From positions 20,857,628-20,921,627 of the forward strand of contig CALNVZ010003430.1 in the NCBI GenBank assembly GCA_940671915.1: 64,000 nucleotides of DNA, given 5' to 3'. The notes beneath the pieces were generated by a model that was not told the DNA's origin, searched no databases, and saw nothing but the letters and a program-made list of their open reading frames with translations. The translations under genes were made by a program, and so were the position numbers. Shown here in pieces: positions 12,289 through 23,789 of this stretch. This DNA is from Paracentrotus lividus. Its lineage: Eukaryota; Echinodermata; Echinoidea; Camarodonta; Echinidae. The first letter of the stretch is position 1, and every line of letters starts with the position of its first letter.

Positions 12289-13200
12289 CCCCCACTTAGG
12301 TGGTCAAACACACACGTATGATCGTTCCAGATTCTTAGAGATACCCCCCTATTTGGAGGGGAAGCTGCATCAAAATTACCCCCTATTACAGGCGTTTGGA
12401 GGGGGACCCAGCAAAATCACCCCTTTTTACAAGTTTTTGGACCATATTTGGGACCCTATTTCAGATTTTTCCTCAAAGAAAATTATTAAAAAGTACCCCT
12501 AATTCAAAATAGGTCAGGGGAAAAATACTAAAGGACTTTCAATGACTATTCGTGATTTTTTCCCTACCTGATCCCTATACTATTTCCCCCGAGAAATCCG
12601 GAACGAGCATACGTACTTAAATGGGGGGGGGGGTGGGCATGTCGACTCACAACGGACAATATTGCCAATCGATAGTAACTAATCATGATCCTTGTTGCAT
12701 AAAAAGTCTCACTATGAATCAATAGTCAATCAGCATGATTGTTTCAAATTTACAATGTCAAGTTAGATGTGGGTGTGGAGTCGTTATGTGCTTGATTTGC
12801 CAATGTGAATGGGGTTGTCCAGACATCATCAAGTTAAGCGTGAATCTTAGTATCAAATATCATATATTTTCCAAAAATAAATAACGTTAAAAATAAATCT
12901 CAGGAACCATCATCCTCGTCAGCAGAAGAAAAGTAATTGATATACCAAGCGACGCCTCTAAATTGATGCCTCTCAGAAAAACCTCTTTATAGTATATTTT
13001 TCAAGAAAATGATCGAACAGAACATCATCTGAGATGAAAGATGATGTCGAAAATTTTCGAAAGACTTCTCCCGCGATTGAATATCGAAACCAAAATATAT
13101 CTGATGATTTTAAAAGAAAAGTAAGCCTTTCAATTTCCCCGTATTTTCTATTTTGTCTTTATTCATTCTTTATCGACAAGACCAAAAAAAAAAAATCTTT
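12289..13200. other. Gene-less stretch
   Basis: Ordinary non-coding sequence with short C or G homopolymers (12,624-12,634). No supported gene. Confidence 0.5.
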
Positions 13201-13207
13201 AATACCT

Positions 13208-13265
13208 CTCCACTCTCTTTCTCCCTCTCTCTCTCCTCCCCCCCCCCTCTCTCTCTCTCTCTCTT

Positions 13266-13325
<60 letters not shown>
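13208..13325. repeat. CT/GA microsatellite
   Basis: Nearly pure (CT)n, interrupted by a C run and TCTTT. The Ser/Leu-rich reading frames across it are by-products. Confidence 0.95.
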
Positions 13326-13328
<3 letters not shown>

Positions 13329-14536
13329 GCGACTGTTTAGTATAGGTCCGATTATGTCCGAAGAATTGACCGAAATGGGCCGAAGTGAGTGAGCCGATCG
13401 GGATCGATGCTCAAAGGTCTTATTGACCGAGATTGTAATTAACATCACAAAAGGTAAGTAAGTCCACTCAAGAAACACAATGTAAACACGTTGGGATGAT
13501 CGTCTATTATCATGTCGTCTGCATTATACGTAGGATGGCGTACATAATGCTTGTAAAAATCGTATACAATGTGTTGGCCTGTATAATATCTATTTCCGAC
13601 AAATTTTTCGAGAGGGGGAACTTTGATGTCTACCGTTTGACGTATCAGCTCAGCTGGCAAGATGTACGTGCAAATGTAGCCCCTCCAAGCCTGCCTCTTA
13701 AGCTAGGTAAGGAAGTCAATAATTACTTTGTAATAATTGTACCGTGTTGAAACCCAGCATGATTAATACACGTGTGACATACAAGGAAATATAGATAACT
13801 TAGAAGCTCGTATACGCGAACTGTGCAATTCTGATGTCTGTTTCAAGTTGAGAAAGAGATGCATTGCTGAACAGTATCTGAAACTAGGACTTCAAGGATG
13901 TTCAAGCACGCTTGGCAAGGAAGAGAATTTGGTTTCATAATAAATATTTATCGTAACAGAAACTACAATGTATATATTTGAGAGTTGACATCAACCGAGG
14001 CGAGGGGAATAGGTATGTATATGAACGCAGCAATCTTCATTATTGTATATTAATGCCTAACATATAATCCGAATAATTCTAGCGGAAGGTAAGATTAGTA
14101 GTATTATGTTCTTAAAGTAGTGAGAGGTATAGCACAAAATAAATTATAACTTCAAAATATCATTAGGCCTATACTTGTATTGTACAATGTCATGAATTAT
14201 CTTGAATCGATTTAAGAAAAATTATTGATCTCCCAACGAAAAATAAATTTAAAAAAGCTCTATGATACATAGGATAATGCTAATATTTCCTTTTTATTTA
14301 TTTTTTGAAATAATTTTTAGGGTGGTTGTCTGTTTTCGTTTTCGTTTTCCTCGTTATTGTTATTTGTATGTTCGTTTGTTGTTGTTGTCGTGTTTTGTTT
14401 TGTTTTCAGTTCTGTGGTAAATTTCTAATTAGCACGAGGTTGGTAATGTCACCCTGCCCAGCCTCCCATTCGCACTGTATTCGCTACACACGTCATTGCA
14501 CGTGTATCCCACTTTTATGATTCATGCATCAGTTAC
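13326..14536. other. Gene-less stretch before the assembly gap
   Basis: Short open frames at 13,445-13,750 on both strands have no recognisable motif. No gene is called. Confidence 0.45.
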
Positions 14537-14561
14537 NNNNNNNNNNNNNNNNNNNNNNNNN
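14537..14561. other. 25-N assembly gap
   Basis: A run of exactly 25 N. The true length of missing sequence is unknown. A fixed 25-N spacer is what some long-read gap-filling tools leave in a partly filled gap (inference), which matters for the frameshifted gene next to it. Confidence 0.98.
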
Positions 14562-14910
14562 TACATATTTTTAGTTAGATTAGCATTTTAGTCACGCTTT
14601 GCCAAAAAATGACGTTGAACCTTCTTCTCCAAAATGCCCTTTTTTGTTTGCAGAATACTGATATTCGTGGGGAGTTCAACGAGATGTTCAGACCATTCAG
14701 ATGCCAGAGGAAATGTCATTAGCGATAGCACCCAAATAGAGTAGGCCCCATATTGCGTCTGAGGCAGATGAACGGCAAGTTGAGTAGAAACTTCACACTT
14801 ACACTGAAGATGGCCTAATATTATCCTGAAAGAGCATACTTTTTTTTTCCAAAACCTTTCTTTATTCGATAATTAATCGTTTGATTGAATATCGATCAAT
14901 TCAATTCAAG

Positions 14911-16364
14911 ATGGGAATTCATCATCTTTATCGAAAAACTTTTACTTCTTTGCATCGTATTTGGGCTCGGTCAGTCCTGGTTTATAGATCCTCTGGTGCT
15001 AGACATGACCCTTCCTCGCCTATCAGATCATCAAGGCCGGAGGAAAATATCTCGAGATTTGAAACGAGATTTGAAACTTGACTCAACAGAATTAGATCTA
15101 GCATCCAAAAGTTGTACACAAAAATTAATAAACTCCATCCTAGTATCTCGATGTGATATGTGACGCGCTGTTGCGAAAGCTCAGTTTGATGGGACATGAA
15201 TTATTCGTCGTATGCTCCAGGGTACCATAAACACTACCCTGTGAACTGTGCGGCAATATTGAAGGATAGTCGTCGAGCTATGACCCAGCGAACAGTCTGA
15301 TGGGGAAATCAAAAGGAACAGGTACAAGTGCCTCAGCATGAAGTGTTCTTGGTTGGACGAACGAACTGCGAAGTGTTCAAACAGAACGAAGATGATGCGT
15401 ATAGACCACGGTCCGTTGGAGAGAGAGTATCCAATCGCGTTCATTATGGCGGCCACAGAGAAGCGGCACAAGTTGAGCGATTTATCGTGCCATTTATCAA
15501 CTCAAACGTTTACTGTATTCATCCCGATGTGAAGTCACGCCTGCATATCAGGAGGCAATTCGAGTATAGCTTCTTGCTTCGACAACGTCTTCATTCCGTC
15601 CAATTGAGGAACATCCAGTATGCAGGTTTACTCGCCTGTCGTCAGATAATTAACTTGCATGTCGGATCTCCTGCGCCCACCTCTGTCGCAATGGCGTTAG
15701 GCGTTTCTCTTCAATCTTTGCGGTCAGAAAAGATTTCCTACCTGTGAGACCAATCCGGAGATGGTTACGTGACAGCTTGAAAGCATAGGCAGCGGAAGCG
15801 AATGACATAACGGTAGTTCTCCACCACTACTCGCATGGCAGGACTAGGTCCATTTTATAGCCGCTCAACGGAAAGATGACGGCAACGAAAAGCGGGAAAA
15901 CGGAAAGACGCCACCTCCGCAACAACCTACCATCTATTTCGGCAACGCCTACTACGCGGCGAGCCGCCATTCGTTGACTTGGTCATCAACACCTGTGGCC
16001 GTAGACCTTCTGCAGTCGTCTGTAGGATACCTTAGCCCTGATGAACACTACTGGGGTGACCCTCAACCGCGCCTCTGGAGTTCCTGGGTTTCCCAACGCA
16101 ACTTGGGAATGCAAATGTACGCTTTATGAAATGGGGAGATATTCCAAAGCACCCAACCTTGACCAGGAGAAATACGTTCGGCACTTTGTGTATTCGGCGT
16201 GGATATTTGAGCTACTTGAAGAAGATCTGCCACATTGTTTGGCGAAAGTTTCTACTACTCATATGGATCCGGGTACTTTTCAGGTTGTATTGAGGAGTTG
16301 CTTGATTTTTAGACGGTTCATTCCAGAAACGATTTCTGACTATGTTCCCGGGATTTTCCCGTGA
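14911..16364 (+). pseudogene. GCNT-like beta-1,6-GlcNAc transferase (GT14), frameshifted
   Basis: An intronless type II glycosyltransferase broken across reading frames. Its homologues transfer GlcNAc from UDP-GlcNAc in beta-1,6 linkage to core-1 O-glycans or poly-LacNAc in the Golgi. In order: ATG at 14,911 with one extra G, then a signal anchor FIIFIEKLLLLCIVFGLG (14,918-14,972); a stem with HYPVNCAAILKDS (15,226-15,264) and TNCEVFK (15,364); EYPIAFIMAATE (15,425-15,460); NVYCIHPDVKS (15,505-15,537); SCFDNVFIPS (15,572-15,601); LCGQ (15,716-15,727); KTPPPQQPTIYFGNAYYAAS (15,905-15,964); SPDEHYWG (16,034); NRASGVPGF (16,065). The Glu of PDEH (16,043-16,045) matches the catalytic base of mouse C2GnT-L. 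Conserved Cys positions are kept. At least seven frame changes and a TGA at 15,298 separate these blocks. The changes look like 1-base indels with little motif decay, so this is either a young pseudogene or an intact gene with uncorrected read errors beside the N gap. Confidence 0.85.
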
Positions 16365-17084
16365 CGGATAGACATGGAACTAAATTAAACATTGATCTTT
16401 AAATGCTTTTAAATTGGTCACTGAAAAATTTCAAAGTATCCAGAAATTATGAAAATATATTTCAAGGATTATGACATGTACGTGGTTGCTACTGGCATAA
16501 TGGTAAATGCCATGTATTTCTAAAAGTTATGCCTCATGTGACCATGGTTACGTGGATTTGACCCAGCCAGAAATATGGGACGGATGGACCATTATCAAGA
16601 AAATTAAGTATTATTTATTTGATGCTTATAAAAATTATATGAATTGTAACACCTATGTCCATGCCTCAATAGCTGTGCTATCAATTCTATCATGATCATC
16701 ACGTATGCCACTAGAATGGTCTTAATTGTTACTAACATCATCACAAATAATAGTTTAAAAACATGACTGTTGGTCCTTGATAATTATAAATGATTTATGC
16801 CAATGACTATTGATACTTCCGGATGCAAGAGGTTATCTCACTGACGTCGAGATGCTTGCTAAACGTTGCAATTGAGCACAGTGCCATACAGCATAGCCAA
16901 CTCCGTGAACGCACGCCATTATACAGCATGGCGCATTTTGCTTCTGTACTGCTTCTGTTCAGGCAATCATAATATTACGCTTCATAATGATACCAACCGT
17001 ACTGAAACGACTGACTTCAAAGTCTGCAGGACATTTCGTCAGCTCTCAGTGAGATACCATAGCTGCATCACAACAGACACTTTA
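16365..17084. other. Gene-less stretch after the GCNT-like gene
   Basis: No polyadenylation site is obvious, and no second gene or repeat boundary is recognised. Confidence 0.4.
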
Positions 17085-17087
17085 TGC

Positions 17088-17327
17088 ATACAGTCACACA
17101 AGACACTACGTTGAGTTACGTCCAGTTGCGTCCAAAAATTATTTTCTTCTGCGCGGATCCCCACGGATGCCTACCCTCATAGTCAGCAGTTGACATATTG
17201 ATAATTTCGTTCCATCCAGTTCTAAAACAAAGAAATACATAAGAAATAATAAGATTTAGAACAGAAAATAATTTTTGGACGCAAACGAACGAACTCAACG
17301 TAAGTGTCCTGTTGAACTGTAGCATTA
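17088..17327. mobile_element. ~230 bp MITE, copy 1 (GCTACAGTCACACAGACACT family)
   Basis: Left end CAGTCACACAAGACACTACG and right end CGTAAGTGTCCTGTTGAACT-GTAGC, with body landmarks CCAAAAATTATTTTCTT, CGGATCCCCACGGATGCC and AAAGAAATACATAAGAAAT shared with the copies that follow. No coding content. Confidence 0.75.
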
Positions 17328-17546
17328 CGTTTGAGTTCGTTCGGTGGCTTCCAAAAATTATTTCTTTTCTGCGGAATCCCCACGATGCCTTCCCTTCACC
17401 AGGTCAACCAGTGGAAATAGTGATAAATTTTGTTCATCTCAATAATAAACTAAGAAATACCATAAGAAATTACAGTAATAGAAGATGAAATAAGATGAAA
17501 CAAATAAAAACGTAGGCTAAACATAAGGACTGGTGTGACTGTAGCA
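17328..17546. mobile_element. ~230 bp MITE, copy 2
   Basis: Same body landmarks (CCAAAAATTATTTCTTTTCT, AATCCCCACGATGCC) and right end GGTGTGACTGTAGC. It directly abuts copy 3 as CTGTAGCATATGCTACAG, so the two ends form a palindromic junction. Confidence 0.7.
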
Positions 17547-17550
17547 TATG

Positions 17551-17803
17551 CTACAGTCACACAGACACTACGTTGAGTTACGTACCCGGCTTGCGTCCAA
17601 AAAATTATTTATATTTTTTCTGCGGATCCCCACGGACTGCCCCTACCCGTCATAGTGAGCAGTGGAAATATTGATAATTTCGTTCATCCAGTGTGTATAA
17701 CAAAGAAATACATTAAGAACATTGATATAGAATAGAAGATGAAATATAGATTAAAAGAACAACACAACGTATCTATACGTAAGTGTCGTCGTGACTGTGC
17801 ATA
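17551..17803. mobile_element. ~230 bp MITE, copy 3
   Basis: Starts GCTACAGTCACACAGACACT and ends CGTAAGTGTCGTCGTGACTG. It contains the CGGATCCCCACGGA landmark. Small indels relative to the other copies are frequent. Confidence 0.75.
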
Positions 17804-17816
17804 AGGGAGGATCAAC

Positions 17817-17943
17817 CCAAGTAATCTCTCTCTTCATCCAGTATAACAAAGAAATACATAAGAAATGATAGAATAGAAGATGAAATAAGATTAAAACAAC
17901 ACAAACGTATCTATACGTAAGTGTTTGTGTGACTGTAGCATAA
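17817..17943. mobile_element. MITE copy 4, 5'-truncated
   Basis: Only the right half is present (TTCATCCAGTATAACAAAGAAATACATAAG onward in pieces) and it ends GTGTTTGTGTGACTGTAGCA. The AAGGGAGGATCAACCCAA block before and after it suggests a local duplication (17,804-17,820 and 17,942-17,960). Confidence 0.65.
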
Positions 17944-18042
17944 GGGAGGATCAACCCAAAAGTACAAAGTAACTTGTTCTTAACAAAAATATTTATTTGA
18001 ATAACGAAGGAAACTGACCTGAAATGTACGATATGAAAAAGA

Positions 18043-18215
18043 AAACGAGCAAAGAAAATTGGACTCCATTGGGATTTGAACCTGAGCCCTCGATCCTGAT
18101 TACTATCAGGAGCTCTACCGCCTGGGCTAATATCGACATAGCTCAGTCGGCAGAGAGTCTGTCTAGCAACAAGGAGGTCTCAGGTTTGAATCCTTTCGAT
18201 TCTTTGCTCATTTTT
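18043..18215. repeat. Two head-to-head tRNA-like SINE heads
   Basis: On the minus strand (18,060-18,136) there is an A-box-like TAGCCCAGGCGGTAGAGC and a B-box GGTTCAAATCC. On the plus strand (18,131-18,207) there is TAGCTCAGTCGGCAGAG and GGTTTGAATCC. Both are followed by a matching TCTTTGCTC tail, so they are inverted copies of one tRNA-derived unit. Neither has a sound acceptor or anticodon stem, so they are not functional tRNA genes. Confidence 0.7.
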
Positions 18216-18293
18216 TTTATATACATGACTATATATAGGCCTATATTACAACATTTCTCAAGAAGAATCGGGAAAGCCATGCCAAAATCTAAT

Positions 18294-18524
18294 GCTACAG
18301 TCACACAGACACTTACGTTGAGTTACGTCCGGTTGCGTCCAAAAATTATTTTCTTTTTTGCGGATCCCCACGGATGCCTTCCCATCATAGTCATCAGTGG
18401 AAACGGTGATAATTTCGTTCATCCAATAAAACAAAGAAATACATAAGAAATGATAGTATAGAAGATGAAAGAAGGATAAAACATCAAATACGTAACTAAA
18501 CGTAAGTGTCTGTGTGACTGTAGC
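18294..18524. mobile_element. ~230 bp MITE, copy 5 (best preserved)
   Basis: Starts GCTACAGTCACACAGACACT and ends AGTGTCTGTGTGACTGTAGC, a ~24 bp TIR with AAT/ATT on the outside. The body is the same as copies 1-4. Confidence 0.85.
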
Positions 18525-18631
18525 ATTACTGCGGGCTGTCGTTTTGGCGTCTGGTACGTCACATTTTCACCCTTTGGCAGCCCAATGTGAATTCTTTCAT
18601 AAATCTGTAAGTGTATTTGATGAGTGTATTC

Positions 18632-18665
18632 TCTCTCTCTCTCCTCTCTCTCTCTCTCTTCTCTT
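18632..18665. repeat. CT microsatellite
   Basis: Short (CT)n run. Confidence 0.9.
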
Positions 18666-18930
18666 CGTATGTTCGTTTTTTTTGTTTTTTTTTCTTAACA
18701 GTGTCAGGAATATGTATATCTACTCAAATTGAGAAATTATCGTGGCTTTTTGAATATATCTAAATTTGATACATTATTTTCATCAGAGGGATTTATGTTA
18801 TTGCAAAGCAAACTATTTAATGGTTGCCCAAACATTTTGACATTAATTTTTATTTTTTTCTTAAAAATTTGTGAATGAATAATGCAGACCGAAAAATTAG
18901 ACAATCTTAAAATCGGGCTACTATTCTTAC

Positions 18931-20478
18931 CAGGCCCGTAACTAGGGGGGGGGGGGTTTCGGGGGTTCGAACGAACCCCCCCCGCAGGCGAGCAGGGTCC
19001 GCTTGACCAAAAAAAAAAAAAAAAAATCAAATCCCCACTTTTTGGCAGCAATGCAGCGAATACTTGACTGAAAAAGGAACATTAAAACACTCGCTTTCCC
19101 CTACATGTAAATCTTTCGCTCGCAACTTTTTATTCTGGGATGATAATCAAGTTTTTCAGAACAAATTACGCAGGAATACACTTAAACCGTTTCGCAGGAA
19201 TGTTTACGTTGCATTTGTGTTCTATTTTTTATTTTTTAGTGATTTTTTTTTTTTTTCAATTTTAGGAAATGATATACAGAAATATGCCCTAGAGGCAGAG
19301 GCGGTGGACCGGGGCGGGGGGGGCAGGGGCACCAAGAGACCCCCACTTTTTCATCCACCCTAAAAGTGACCCTATTCATGACCAAAAAGTGTCCCTTTTC
19401 TAAGCTAAAAAAGTGTCATCTTTTATCTGAAAAAAAAACTTTCAGATGTTGAAAAGTCCCATGGACAATTCTATTTTTAAAAAGGGGAACTTTAAAATAT
19501 TAAAAAGGGCCCCTGTTTCTCCATATTCTTTATAAACCCCAAATTTTCGGCTCGCGCTTCGCGCTCGCGGATACTAAATGGGTCCAAATGCACAATTTTT
19601 TTTTAGCTTCTAGTTTTCTACTCGCACTTCGCGCTTGAGATATGGGGTCTAACAGAGGCGTGGAATCGGGGGCAGGGGGCACAGTGCCCCCACTTTTTCA
19701 TGCACTTCTAAAAGTGCCCCCCTAAAATGCCCTTTTATACTAAAAAGAAGCTTTTCAAACTCTTTAAAAGTCCATGGACAATTTCTTTAAAGTGTCACTT
19801 ACAATACTCAAAAGTGCCCCTTTCTTCTTCTATTCTTTAAAACCCAAATTTCCTGCTCCGGTCGCTACCTCGCACTGTAAAATTAACAACAATAAGTATG
19901 ATAAGGGTTGACCCAGTGCCCTCTGTTGGAGACAAATCTTGTCAAAAGAATTTGGTGTAGGTTGTGTTTGGGCTAGATTGGGGTGGGCTCTAGCACCTGC
20001 AGCCCATAAAATTATAGCAAAAAAATATTAATGAGCCAAAGATTATGTGTATCTCAACATGGATCCTAAAAAGTGTCTATACAGCACAATTTAAACTTAA
20101 CTATTCAGCTCGCGATACTAAATAGGCCTCTATATTGCACAATTAACTCCAATTTTGATTCTAAAAAAATTTTGGCTCGCGCTTCGCGCTCGCATTCCTT
20201 TATTCATACTAAATGAGTAGAAAATGAAAGCCATTAAAATTTCTACAATTTTCAGCTCGCGGATACTATTAAGTAGGGTCATGTAATGCAATATTAACCC
20301 CACTTTTGAGTTCGTGTTCACGGCATACAAATAGAGTCTATGATCATATAATGCATAGTTTACTCCAAGTTTAACTCAAAATTTTCGCCTCGCGCTTCGC
20401 GCCGAAAAATAAATTCCTTGAAAAGGTCCACTTTTTTCAGATTTCGAACCCCCCGTAAAAAATCCTAGTTACGGCCTG
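18931..20478. mobile_element. ~1.55 kb TIR element, CAGGCCCGTAACTAGG family, copy 1
   Basis: Left end CAGGCCCGTAACTAGGGGG and right end CCTAGTTACGGCCTG are inverted copies, and both continue into TTCGAACCCCCC. The body has GCGAGCAGGGTCCGCTTGACC and repeated GCTCGCGCTTCGCGCTCGC palindromes (19,550-19,569; 20,175-20,193). It also has a run of ~90-150 bp blocks of the type 'AAAAGTGCCCC...AAAAGTCCCATGGACAATT' repeated inside. The same element starts again at 63,374. No coding frame. Confidence 0.85.
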
Positions 20479-20528
20479 CTTACTCAGGGATGGATTGCCT
20501 TTTAATCAACGTCGTCCTTCCCTTTATA

Positions 20529-20762
20529 CATGGTCATTTTCATAAATGGACATTTGGCTGAAATGTGCTATGAAAATGAAATTAGGATCTGAAATCAACA
20601 CAAAGGCTTCTTATCAATACAACCAATAATATTTAAGTTAAAAAATTATGTGATTCAGTTTTCTAACGCTGATAATTGATCAAACAAAATTTGCCATATG
20701 GGACTAAAAACTGGGACTATGGTGCTTCAAATGCCTCTTATTCTTGTATCTAGTCATTTTGC

Positions 20763-20806
<44 letters not shown>

Positions 20807-21051
20807 AAAGTAATCATCATGGACTACTCTAACATGGCATATACACACAAGTAAATTTGGATCTAGTTATTTACTTAAATTGTCGCATTTAAGGCACTGG
20901 TCGTGTCACTCGCAACACATAGAGGTGGACCATTTTCCACAGAGAGGGAATGATTGATAAGGACAATAAATGTCAGAGAGGTACACTATTCATGAACCAG
21001 GTCTACTTGGGCACAAATCCAACCATAACCAAAAATGGTCAGAAACCCATG

Positions 21052-21100
<49 letters not shown>

Positions 21101-21303
21101 TCGTGTCACTCACGCACTGTTTTTTAAATCATATATAATTTCCAGGACCAGTTGTAAAATTCAAATCCAACTGGTAATGAGACATCCCACTCCTACATTA
21201 TATATGATATGGTAGTCATGATCCATTCACAACCTACAAGTGCGAAGATATGCGCCCCTGTATCAGTCCAAATGTCGTGTCACTCACGTTTGAAAATGAC
21301 CAT
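20529..21303. mobile_element. ~0.78 kb element with repeated GTCGTGTCACTC motif
   Basis: Short inverted ends (ATGGTCATTTTCA at 20,530 and TGAAAATGACCAT at the right). GTCGTGTCACTC(A/G)C occurs at 20,901, 21,100 and 21,274 in the same orientation. Two long T runs sit inside (20,767-20,803 and 21,054-21,099). Confidence 0.55.
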
Positions 21304-22108
21304 ATAGTTCTACGAGATATACGAGTACAGTGAGTATCAAAATAAAAGTATTGCTAATTATGTTACAGGATTCATATTTTAATATCTTACTCTTATTATT
21401 TTTTATTATTATTACTATGTTATTATTTTCGGGTGTCTTTTTACCCTATTTTTTTTAAAAACTGGATTAAATATGTTGACAATCACCGTGAACCAACGGA
21501 ACGATGCAATAACTCTAAAGTTTCTAAATTGGGCTTCCTATTAATTCACTTGGATTCTATACTATTATAATTTGCAACCATAATGATAATGAAATGCGCA
21601 TTTATATCTTTGAATTGTCATTTTGAGCATGTTTTTGTAACAACAAAAATGAACTGAATTTGATCTGACATGCTGCTATTTAACAAGGTCATGTAAACAT
21701 TTAAAAACTTTAATTCATGTCTTGAAATAAATAATGTTTATTAATGCAATCATGAAAATGCATACCGGTAAATCATTTAAAATCAGGGGATGTGGTGTCG
21801 ATATAAAAAAAAAAAATTAACGAGGTCATTCAATAAAAAAAAAGAGAGATCACGGGCAAATGGAAATATTTCTGTCGAAAAATATAGAGAAGTTGTATTA
21901 GTAAATAGGCTTACGCTAATGTCAAATGTCATGGATTTTTTTTTTTTAACTGTCATAATAAAAAACGATGCACTTTTTAATTGCCCCCAAAAAACTTTCG
22001 TTTCGGGGCCACTTTAAAATCGCTTTGTTCTGAGACACCCTTTATAGATTAAAAAAATAATAATAAGAGCCGGGTGTAAGAAGAGAGCATGAGCCAGAGA
22101 GGAGACTG
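21304..22108. other. Gene-less AT-rich stretch
   Basis: No supported gene or clear element boundary. Confidence 0.5.
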
Positions 22109-22576
22109 TACAGTCTGTGTTTTTTAAAAAATGGTACAGTGGGGGAAAAATAATTTAGGTGTGAAATCTTTTCAAATAATGTGTTTATGTGGTGCCAAAT
22201 TAATGCCAGGAGATTTTCCTAGCTGATGCACTTTGTTTAGTATAATTTGCTTTCGTAAAACAAAAGTTATACTAAATTTTGTGCGACGAGGAACAAATCG
22301 AAATTACGCACTTATTGTTCTGGAGCGCTGAATTCATGTGCATTATGCAAAACCTACACAAGTGCATGGGACGTCGTGGGAAAAATGGATTTTCCTTGAT
22401 TGTAGAAAACTGGTAATATCTCAAAAATTACTGCACCAAATGTGATGAAAAAATTGCAGAAGAAAGTATGATTTTCCTGCTTTATGAAAATATCAAACAA
22501 TACCAGGTCGTGATTAATCTTCATACTATAAAAAAAAAATGTTTTCCACTTGTACCATTTTATTTCACACAGACTA
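22109..22576 (+). mobile_element. ~470 bp MITE, TACAGTCTGTGT family, copy A
   Basis: Starts TACAGTCTGTGTTTTTTAAA and ends TTTATTTCACACAGACTA. The body has AATTTGCTTTCGTAAAACAAAAGTTAT and CACCAAATGTGATG landmarks (as separate pieces) that recur in copies B, C and D. TA at both ends fits a TA target site, as in Tc1/mariner-type MITEs (inference). Confidence 0.85.
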
Positions 22577-22829
22577 GTTTAAGAGAGACAGAAAATGGGT
22601 ATGAGAAATTGCATGAAGGCGCCGGGAGCACGGGAAAGGGGGGGGGGCAAAGTGGATGTTTTCCCCACCCCACCCCCCTCCTCGCCACTTCACAAAACAA
22701 AACAAAAAAATAATGCAAAACATGCTCGTATCACCCGGGCCCCTGGGTAGGCGAGATGGGTGCACCAAAAGAAGGTGGCAAGGGAGAAGGAAAGGAAAAG
22801 AAAAGGAAACGAAAAGAAAGGAAAAATAG

Positions 22830-23262
22830 TGGGGACGCATATTGATTTTTAGCTTAGGAGGCCAAATTGACCTTTAACTCGGGGCGCCAAATTCATCTTA
22901 AACTTCAAACGTAGGGGCACCAATTAATGTTTAGGGGCGGCAAACTGATCTTAACCTTAGGGGCGCAAAATTTGTCTCTAACTTATGGGTGTCGGATTTT
23001 GACAGACGTGCGTCCGTGAAATAAGATTATTTACGTCTAAGAGGCGCCAGGGCAGTTTTAATATTAGGGGGCTGACCAAATTGAAATTCAACTTAGGGAC
23101 ACTATATCGGCCTGAAACTCAGGGGTGCCACATGACCTGAAACTGAGAAGAGCAATAATCGTCTTCAACTTAGAGAGGGCCAAATTGGTTTTAAACTTAA
23201 GAGAGCAAATTTGATTGTATATTGATTGTATTGTTTGTATATTCATGAGGAGATAAGCAAAA
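22830..23262 (+). repeat. Degenerate ~33 bp minisatellite, left arm
   Basis: Repeated units of the form AACTTAGGGGCGCCAAATTGATCTT, diverged, about a dozen times. The reverse-complement array lies at 23,790-24,020, so MITE copy B is flanked by inverted minisatellite arms. Confidence 0.75.
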
Positions 23263-23312
23263 CTGAAACCCACACAACGCTAAACCTCCGATGACTTCAG
23301 GTACCAGTCGTA

Positions 23313-23750
23313 AAAAAAAAAAAAAAAAAATGTACAGTCTGGAAAATTATTTAGATATGAAATATTCTCAAGTGAAGTGTGAATGTGGTACCAACTTAAA
23401 ACCAAAAGATTCTTCTTGATGATGCACTTGTTTTTGTGTAATTTGCTTTGTAAAACAAAAGTTCTGCTAAATTGGTGCGGCGATGAGCTAATCAAAAATA
23501 ACACATTTATTGTTTCGGTGCGCTGAATCATGGCTTTATGCGAACCCATAAAAAAGCATGCGCAAAGTACATTTTCTTGATTATAGAAAATCGGTCATTT
23601 CTCAAGATCACAACACCAAATGGGATGAAAAATTGCATTTTGATTTTCCTACTTTATGGAAATATCAAACACTTTTAGAATGTGATCAATTTTCATAATT
23701 TTAAAAAAATGTTTTCCTCTTGTGCCATTTTATTTGACACAGACTGTACA
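23313..23750 (+). mobile_element. ~470 bp MITE, copy B, left end eroded
   Basis: The body matches copy A (TTTGCTTTGTAAAACAAAAGT, CACCAAATGGGATGAAAA). It ends TTTGACACAGACTGTA. The left terminus is replaced by a poly-A run at 23,313-23,330. Confidence 0.8.
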
Positions 23751-23789
23751 AACAAATTGATAGGCCTATACTTTTCAGTTTAAATCAGT

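Noticed and set aside
13034-13392. Ser/Leu-rich frames over CT repeats here and at 56,195-57,105
   Set aside because: Microsatellite translations.
15181-15471. Minus-strand frame of 96 codons
   Set aside because: Antisense to the GCNT-like gene, whose plus-strand blocks match a known family in order.
15338-16364. Reading the locus as a Harbinger-type transposase on the minus strand
   Set aside because: Minus frames gave no transposase motifs, whereas YCIH, CGQ, GNAYYAASR and SPDEHYW on plus are diagnostic of GT14.
18043-18215. Functional tRNA genes
   Set aside because: A- and B-boxes are present but the anticodon loop has the wrong size and the acceptor ends do not pair.
18024-18446. 140-codon plus frame
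   Set aside because: Runs across the SINE heads and a MITE copy; repeat-derived.
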